Of a stretch of 28,853 bases of DNA, positions 23,753 to 28,853 are shown one piece after another. The position numbers were made by a program, and so were the translations under genes. Under the pieces are notes generated by a model. That model was given only the letters and a program-made list of their open reading frames with translations. It was not told where the DNA came from and ran no database searches. How positions within the stretch are numbered: position 1 is the stretch's first letter; each line of letters starts with the position of its first letter. Origin of the DNA: MESE01 sp036675035 (lineage in GTDB: Bacteria > Pseudomonadota > Gammaproteobacteria > Burkholderiales > Burkholderiaceae_D); the NCBI GenBank assembly GCA_036675035.1, contig JAKFFO010000080.1:1-28853 (forward strand), read 5' to 3'.

Positions 23753-25084
23753 CTAGACCAAAGCCGGAATGGTATAAATCGGTGCGAATCCGCCGCCCGC
23801 TGTGCGAAAGTTGGTGGTTTGGCCCTGATACATGCGCGCCGCGAGCAACTGGACTTCACCATTGTATGCATAGCTACGAATGTCGAGCTTGAGATCGACG
23901 AAACCCTGATCGACAACCAGTCGTCGCTCGCTCGGTAAAACCAGGGCTTGCGCGACATATTCGCCCACGAGAATGTCGGCCCAAACCCGCTTCGTTATTT
24001 TGTCACCGCGGTAGACTGCCCGGCTGCCGTAGCCATTGGCTGGCTTGAAGAAAAGCTTGCGGCGTTCCGACCAGAGCGCCTCGGCATTCCCGGAATGAAC
24101 CATGACCGTACGCGGAATACCGCGCGTCAGGGTCTCGATCGAATGTTCCGAGACGCCCCAGCGGTGCAACAGGTCGGCATCGGTCAATATTGTGAGATTT
24201 CGCTTATCCGCATACAGCGCGTGAGCGCGCGGATGAGGCGTGATCACCGCAGCATTGGTCAGATAAGCTGCCCGTAGCGCGTGATGCTCCGGCTGTGAAA
24301 AATCGAAATCGGTGAGTCTGTTATATACGAGATCCACTTTGTGATCCCGATGCCAGACCGCGCCGTCGCGCATCTCAAGTTGCCGCGGATCGAGTATGAA
24401 TGCCTGAATTCCATGTCTCGCAAAAAGATCCTGAAACAGCAGGAATTCCGGGTAAAGGTATTGCATCTCGGGGGCGGTATCGACGATTGCAATGGTCTTG
24501 AGCGGCGCTTCTGAATGCGAGGTGCGAGCCCTTTCCCATTCGGCGACGAACATCGATACCAGCGTATCTTCAAGTTGTTCGATCGGCACCGGCCCGTTCA
24601 TCATGTCGCGCACTTCCTCGCAGCAGGCAAGCTGGGCTTTCGCCAGTACGGTGTTGAGCATCGCTCCGCCCGCGTTGGTGTTGATTTCTACGAGCTTCGG
24701 CCCATCGGCGCTGAGATGAAAGTCATATCCGAAAAAGGCGCCAAGTGCGGGCGGTTCATGCTGCGCAATTTCCGGGGCCCAGCCGAGAACCGCTTGCCGG
24801 TACGCCGGCATCGAGACGACATGTTCGACCGCCTTGATGACGCTGGACATTTGATCGACTTGCGATTGGGTTGCAAACACGCCGAATTTCGCAAACAGGT
24901 GTGGTCGTTGTTCAATCAGTCCGCCCGGTACATTGCTGTCGCCAAGTACAGTAGCGAGCTGGACCTGCAATAGAGAAGCATCCACGTTGATGCAATGGCA
25001 TTCCCGATTGAGGCGCTCGGCTACGGCTTCCGACCGGTTGGTACCATCTGGCGACATGGACGCATTGCTGCAATTGTTATTCAT
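23753..25084 (-). CDS. ATP-grasp ligase-like protein with permuted motif order (glutathionylspermidine synthase-like)
   Basis: This is a 443-residue cytoplasmic protein of unknown function. Visible ATP-grasp elements are KLVEINTNAGGAMLN (130-144), a metal-binding E-x-N-type motif; LFFKPANGYGSRAVYRG (345-360), the nucleotide-binding Lys/Gly loop; and a C-terminal LKLDIRSYAYNGEVQLLAAR then YQGQTTNFRTAGGGFAPI. In ordinary ATP-grasp enzymes the Lys/Gly loop comes before the E-x-N motif; here it comes 215 residues after, the order seen in the glutathionylspermidine synthetase and circularly permuted ATP-grasp groups. A ligase joining a carboxylate to an amine is expected, but substrates are unknown. 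The N terminus is polar with several cysteines (5, 31). It stands alone, with no operon partner. Confidence 0.72.
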   Translation of the reverse strand: MNNNCSNASMSPDGTNRSEAVAERLNRECHCINVDASLLQVQLATVLGDSNVPGGLIEQRPHLFAKFGVFATQSQVDQMSSVIKAVEHVVSMPAYRQAVLGWAPEIAQHEPPALGAFFGYDFHLSADGPKLVEINTNAGGAMLNTVLAKAQLACCEEVRDMMNGPVPIEQLEDTLVSMFVAEWERARTSHSEAPLKTIAIVDTAPEMQYLYPEFLLFQDLFARHGIQAFILDPRQLEMRDGAVWHRDHKVDLVYNRLTDFDFSQPEHHALRAAYLTNAAVITPHPRAHALYADKRNLTILTDADLLHRWGVSEHSIETLTRGIPRTVMVHSGNAEALWSERRKLFFKPANGYGSRAVYRGDKITKRVWADILVGEYVAQALVLPSERRLVVDQGFVDLKLDIRSYAYNGEVQLLAARMYQGQTTNFRTAGGGFAPIYTIPALV

Positions 25085-25384
25085 TGTGATGGCTTTTTGT
25101 CGATCATCGAATGGACAGCCCTGCTGATACTGACTCCGTTGAATCGTTGCGTCGCAGGCGTTTGAACCGGCCCTGGAACGGAATTGGCGGCGACTCTGAA
25201 AAATGCAAGCCGACCGCTATAAACTTTTTGTATCGCGCCTCGGATGCAGCCGAAGTTTGATTGCCGGAGTAGTGCGGGCGCAGTTGGCGAAGACGTACGA
25301 CAGTATGCGCAAGTATTCTTTGGTGCGATCCAAGTATCCGCTCGATGCGGATACGGTTCCTGAAATTATTGCTGATTAGCTGGT
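25085..25384. other. Intergenic region with a possible 58-codon ORF
   Basis: A plus-strand frame from ATG 25203 to TAG 25379 would encode 58 residues starting MQADRYKLFVSRLGC and ending DADTVPEIIAD. It is preceded immediately by an in-frame stop, has no ribosome-binding site, and resembles nothing I know; it may be a gene remnant or chance. The region otherwise separates the promoter of the ATP-grasp gene from the 3' end of the DUF1993 gene. Confidence 0.3.
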
Positions 25385-25891
25385 TTAGTATTTACCCATG
25401 AAATCCTTCTTGCCGATCTCGATGCCGTTATGGCGCAGAATCGCGTAAGCGGTGGTCGCGTGGAAAAAAAATTGAGGCAACGCATAATTCAGCAAGTATG
25501 TTTGCCCCTTGAACGACTTGCTGTTGGGGCCGGCACTGGTAGTGATGTCGCGTTCTTCACTTCCATCGATGCGGTCCCGCGCCAGCGTGTCGATGAACGC
25601 AAGCGTTTTCGCGATACGTGCCTTGAGTTCGGCGAAGCTTTGTTCGGTATCTTCATATTTTGGGACTTCAGCACCAGCCAGGCGCGCGCACGCTCCCTTG
25701 GCGAAATCGGCGGCGATGATGATCTGGCGAGTCAAAGGAAACATGTCCGGAAACAAGCGAGCCTGTAGCAGGGCGTTCGGATCGATTTTTTTTGCAGCGG
25801 CGTGGGCGTCTGCTTTGTCCAGAAGGTCGGACAGGCTACCGAGAATTTGCTTGAATACGGGAACTGAAGCGGCGTACATTGAGATGGTCAT
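25385..25891 (-). CDS. DUF1993 family protein
   Basis: A start at MTISMYAASVPVFKQILGSL gives 168 residues, the length I recall for DUF1993. Further family-like segments are ARLFPDMFPLTRQIIIAADF and, near the C terminus, LPQFFFHATTAYAILRHNG. The protein is helical and resembles the DinB/YfiT-like four-helix fold, including a late histidine (FFHATTAY). The biochemical role is unknown. The frame is open upstream to 25975, but the additional 28 residues do not look like the family, so ATG at 25891-25889 is used. It is transcribed alone, diverging from the TAXI binding-protein gene. Confidence 0.82.
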   Translation of the reverse strand: MTISMYAASVPVFKQILGSLSDLLDKADAHAAAKKIDPNALLQARLFPDMFPLTRQIIIAADFAKGACARLAGAEVPKYEDTEQSFAELKARIAKTLAFIDTLARDRIDGSEERDITTSAGPNSKSFKGQTYLLNYALPQFFFHATTAYAILRHNGIEIGKKDFMGKY

Positions 25892-26177
25892 TCTTGACTC
25901 CGGTTGAAAAGTGATCAGATCATAACAAGCGATGGCGCTTTCTGCTTTGGGCTTGATAAAGACCCGCCTCGACAAGGCCGCTCAATTGCTTTCTTCGGGC
26001 GAGCGGATGAGACGCGACCGGAAATTTTCTTCCAGGGCCAGAAACGGGACGCTTTTATGCGGAAGTTTTTGATATTCCGCAATGCAGAACCAAGTTTCAA
26101 TTTCATCTTGACCGCTCTCTTTTCCACCATTATGATCATTTCGACGTAGCGCCATATCAATAATCAGGAGACCGAAA

Positions 26178-27359
26178 ATGACATTCAAATTGAATTCGAC
26201 CCGAACCGCATTTGCATTGATAGCATCCCTTGCCGCCGGTGTTGCCGGCGCGCAGGCTACACAACAAGCTCCTGCCGGACTGCCCGCGACGTTGGCCTGG
26301 AGTGCCTATGACGTGGGCTCAGGCGGCTATAACCAGGCTGTCGCGATCGGAAACGCACTGAAGCAGCGTTACGGCGTCAATCTGCGTGTTTTGCCTGGAA
26401 AGAACGACGTGTCCCGCACCTTGCCGGTCCGCGAAGGACAGGTACAGTTTGCCGCCAACGGTGTCGGCGGAAGTTACCTCGCACAGGAAGGCGTATTCGA
26501 GTTTGGTGCCAAGCAATGGGGACCACAGCCGGTGCGCGCCCTGATGCAGAATAATTCGGACCAGGTTCTGACCGTGATTGCCGCCAAAGACTCGGGCATC
26601 AAGACCGCCGCAGACCTGAAGGGTAAACGTGTCGCCTGGGTGATCGGCGCACCTTCGCTGAATCAGAATATCACCGCGATTCTGGCATTTGCCAACCTGA
26701 CCTGGGACGACGTCAAACGCGTCGATTTCGGCGGCTATGGCGCAGCATTGAACGGCGTGATCAACAATCAGGCTGACGCTGCGTTTTCGTCATCGATTGC
26801 GGGCCAGGCGTATCAGCTCGCCAAATCGCCGCGTGGCCTTGTTTATCCTGTCATTTCGCACAAGGATAAAGCCGGGTGGGAGCGCATGACCAAGACCGCG
26901 CCGTTCTTTTTTCCGTTCATGGGTTCTGAAGGCGCCGACCTTGATAAAAACAACAAGGTCGAGTCTGCATCGTATCCATATCCGATCCTGATGACATACG
27001 AGAAGCAGGATCCGACCATCGTCTATGCGATGACCAAGGCAATGGTTGATACATTCAACGATTACAAGGATGCGGCGCCCGGAAACAATGGCTGGGCGGT
27101 CGAACGCCAGAAATTCGACTGGGTAATCCCGTTTCACGATGGAGCAATTCGTTATTGGAAAGAGAAGGGCGAATGGAAGCCTGAGCATCAGGCACACAAC
27201 GACAAGCTTCTCGCTCGGCAGAAGGTGCTCGCAGACACATGGAAATCGGTTCAGGCGGCCAACCATGCGGACGACAAGGCATTCCAGCAAGCGTGGATGA
27301 AGGCGCGCGTTGATGCATTGACCAAGGCAGGTTTTGCTCCGGCTGTCACCGACTGGTAA
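26178..27359 (+). CDS. TAXI-family TRAP transporter solute-binding protein
   Basis: This 393-residue secreted protein has a signal peptide ending near VAGA (residue 25). The fold markers are SAYDVGSGGYNQAVAIGNAL, typical of TAXI proteins (GTGGTYYPIG-like), then the VREGQVQFAANGVGGSYLA segment, DLKGKRVAWVIGAPSLNQN and GVINNQADAAFSSS. Such proteins feed a fused TRAP permease, which is the next gene. Ligands of TAXI systems are mostly unknown. AGGAG at 26166-26170 lies seven bases before the ATG. At 393 residues it is longer than the usual 320-340, with a Lys/Trp-rich C-terminal extension (HDGAIRYWKEKGEWKPEHQA). Confidence 0.9.
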   Translation: MTFKLNSTRTAFALIASLAAGVAGAQATQQAPAGLPATLAWSAYDVGSGGYNQAVAIGNALKQRYGVNLRVLPGKNDVSRTLPVREGQVQFAANGVGGSYLAQEGVFEFGAKQWGPQPVRALMQNNSDQVLTVIAAKDSGIKTAADLKGKRVAWVIGAPSLNQNITAILAFANLTWDDVKRVDFGGYGAALNGVINNQADAAFSSSIAGQAYQLAKSPRGLVYPVISHKDKAGWERMTKTAPFFFPFMGSEGADLDKNNKVESASYPYPILMTYEKQDPTIVYAMTKAMVDTFNDYKDAAPGNNGWAVERQKFDWVIPFHDGAIRYWKEKGEWKPEHQAHNDKLLARQKVLADTWKSVQAANHADDKAFQQAWMKARVDALTKAGFAPAVTDW

Positions 27360-27394
27360 TCCGGTTCGGCAGGACATTTAGCTAATACATATTT

Positions 27395-27425
27395 CGGGTG
27401 CGGCATGCTGCACCCGTTCCTTTTT
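27395..27425 (+). terminator. Terminator-like hairpin between TAXI binding protein and permease
   Basis: CGGGTGC (27395-27401), an eight-base loop, GCACCCG (27410-27416) is followed by TTCCTTTTT. It has the form of an intrinsic terminator but lies inside an evident operon, 16 bases before the permease start, so it probably acts as a leaky attenuator. Confidence 0.65.
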
Positions 27426-27441
27426 CCGGGTCAATAATACC

Positions 27442-28853
27442 GTGACTAATCCTACTCCTGATTCATCCGCCGCACTTCCCGAAAGCCGCCACCGCACCCT
27501 GTCGCCATTTTGGCGAGGCGTGATTGTTATCACCGGCTTGGCCGCGGTGCTGCTTGCACTTAACAATATACTGAACCTCGGATTTTTTGTCGGCTATACC
27601 TTGCTCGATAATGCCTATTTGTATGTGCTGAGCGCACTACTGGTCGGTACCGTTTTTCTGTTCCTGCCAGCCGGCGCCCGCGCCCGAACCGACAAGGTGC
27701 CATGGTATGACGCACTGCTGTATGTACTTTCGCTCGGCGTGTTCTTCTATTTCGCCTTTAACGCGCACCGCATTCTTTCGGAAGCCTGGGAATTCATGGC
27801 GCCGACCACTGCGGTCTGGGTGGCGGGGCTCGGATGGCTGTTGCTGCTCGAAGCAACGCGCCGCGCCGGCGGGACCGCGGTCTTCATCGTAGTCGCACTG
27901 GTCTCGGTATATCCGATTTTCGCCGGTGATATGCCGGGGCCGATTGCCGGCTTGCCGCAGCCATTCAATACTACGGCCGCATATCATTTCACCAGTAGCG
28001 AAAGCGTACTGGGCATTCCGACCCGTGCATTCGGCGAGCTCGTAATCGGTTTCGTCATGTTCGGTGCTGTGCTGCAATTCACCGGCGCTGCGCAGTTTTT
28101 CAACAACATTGCATTTGCGCTGTTCGGTGTTGTGCGTGGCGGTCCGGCAAAGGTATCGATTTTTGCCAGCGGACTGATGGGCTCGGTTTCCGGCAGCGTA
28201 GTATCGAATGTGCTGACCACAGGCGTGGTGACGATTCCCGCGATGAAGCGTACCGGCTTTTCGCCGGCCTATGCGGGCGGCGTCGAGGCATGCGCTTCCA
28301 CCGGTGGTGTATTGATGCCGCCGATCATGGGCGCTACCGCATTCGTGATGGCCTCGTTTCTCGGAATACCTTATTCCACGGTGATCCTGGCCGCATTGAT
28401 CCCATCGCTGTTGTTTTATTTCGGTTTGTTCATACAGATCGATGGCTATGCGGCCAAGAGAGGCTTGCGCGGCCTGCCGCGCGCCGAGCTTCCTTCAATT
28501 GCGCGCACCTTCGCCGAAGGATGGCAATATATTTTCGTGTTTGCGCTGCTCATATGGATGCTATTGATCATGCAGCAGGAAGCCGTTGCACCGTTTTATG
28601 CAACTGCGCTGCTTCTGGTCATCAACCAGGTATGGCCACGTTATCGACTTGACTGGAAACGGTTTGTCGCGCTCCTCGAAGGCGTGAGCAAGTCGCTCGC
28701 CGAGCTGGCAGCACTTCTCGCCGGGGTCGGCTTGATCATCGGCTCACTTTCCGTGACCGGTCTGGCCGGTACGCTTGCCAACGACCTGGTTTATCTTGCG
28801 GGAAATAACGTTTATGTATTGTTGGTAGTGGGTGCGCTGACCAGCTTTATCTT
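27442..28853 (+). CDS. TRAP transporter fused permease (DctQ-DctM type), 5' part, continues past the window
   Basis: A GTG at 27442 opens a frame that stays open for 470 codons to the window end. The protein begins MTNPTPDSSAALPESRHRTL. It has a set of N-terminal membrane helices with DNAYLYVLSALLVGTVFLF (the DctQ-like part), then DctM-like motifs: FGELVIGFVMFGAVLQFTGA, GPAKVSIFASGLMGSVSGSV, SNVLTTGVVTIPAMKRTGF and EACASTGGVLMPPIMGATAF. Fused permeases of this kind pair with TAXI binding proteins, encoded directly upstream. The ribosome-binding site is weak. The full length, probably over 600 residues, cannot be seen. Confidence 0.9.
   Translation, partial: MTNPTPDSSAALPESRHRTLSPFWRGVIVITGLAAVLLALNNILNLGFFVGYTLLDNAYLYVLSALLVGTVFLFLPAGARARTDKVPWYDALLYVLSLGVFFYFAFNAHRILSEAWEFMAPTTAVWVAGLGWLLLLEATRRAGGTAVFIVVALVSVYPIFAGDMPGPIAGLPQPFNTTAAYHFTSSESVLGIPTRAFGELVIGFVMFGAVLQFTGAAQFFNNIAFALFGVVRGGPAKVSIFASGLMGSVSGSVVSNVLTTGVVTIPAMKRTGFSPAYAGGVEACASTGGVLMPPIMGATAFVMASFLGIPYSTVILAALIPSLLFYFGLFIQIDGYAAKRGLRGLPRAELPSIARTFAEGWQYIFVFALLIWMLLIMQQEAVAPFYATALLLVINQVWPRYRLDWKRFVALLEGVSKSLAELAALLAGVGLIIGSLSVTGLAGTLANDLVYLAGNNVYVLLVVGALTSFI

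Overview
The window looks like a chromosomal segment from a betaproteobacterium, most likely Burkholderiales and possibly Oxalobacteraceae. The reasons are the divergent mfd / ispD-ispF arrangement, the style of the OmpR/EnvZ pair, an AB-fused Mrp antiporter operon, and the DctPQM and TAXI TRAP transporters. This placement is inferred from gene content and protein style, not from a database search.

Layout. Positions 1-587 hold the 5' end of mfd on the minus strand. It diverges from ispD-ispF (780-1963), two steps of the MEP isoprenoid pathway, which overlap by ATGA. A membrane protein with an M48-peptidase fold follows (2530-4038); its zinc motif has been mutated away. Positions 4477-7362 hold a four-gene iron/redox cluster: rubrerythrin, a GlpC/HdrD-like Fe-S protein with two CCG domains, a short encapsulated-ferritin-type (EncFtn) protein with no encapsulin beside it, and a DUF3501 protein. 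This cluster is the best candidate here for an under-described system. Converging on it is an ompR-envZ two-component pair (7384-9533, minus). The ompR upstream region carries a tandem OmpR-like site, shared with a divergent small secreted protein gene (9699-9998).

An orphan CheY-like regulator (10452-10817) precedes tRNA-Arg(ACG) (10908-10984). Directly after the tRNA lie a terminator, the C-terminal remnant of a tyrosine integrase and a broken IS3-type transposase. This is the footprint of a decayed integrated element. A complete Mrp-type Na+/H+ antiporter operon, mrpA(B)CDEFG, follows (11842-17805) with overlapping genes. A gap of about 1.1 kb without a convincing gene comes next, containing several strong palindromes.

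From 18895 the window is mainly about solute uptake: a DctPQM-type TRAP transporter operon, a cold-shock protein gene, a LysR regulator, an orphan ATP-grasp ligase-like gene whose motifs are in permuted order, a DUF1993 gene, and a TAXI-type TRAP binding protein. The last gene is a fused TRAP permease, open to the window end. Hairpins lie between the binding-protein gene and the first permease gene in both TRAP systems, which fits higher expression of the binding protein.

Functional names rest on motif recognition by eye. Starts were chosen from ribosome-binding sites, overlaps and family length. No CRISPR array, rRNA or intact insertion sequence was seen.
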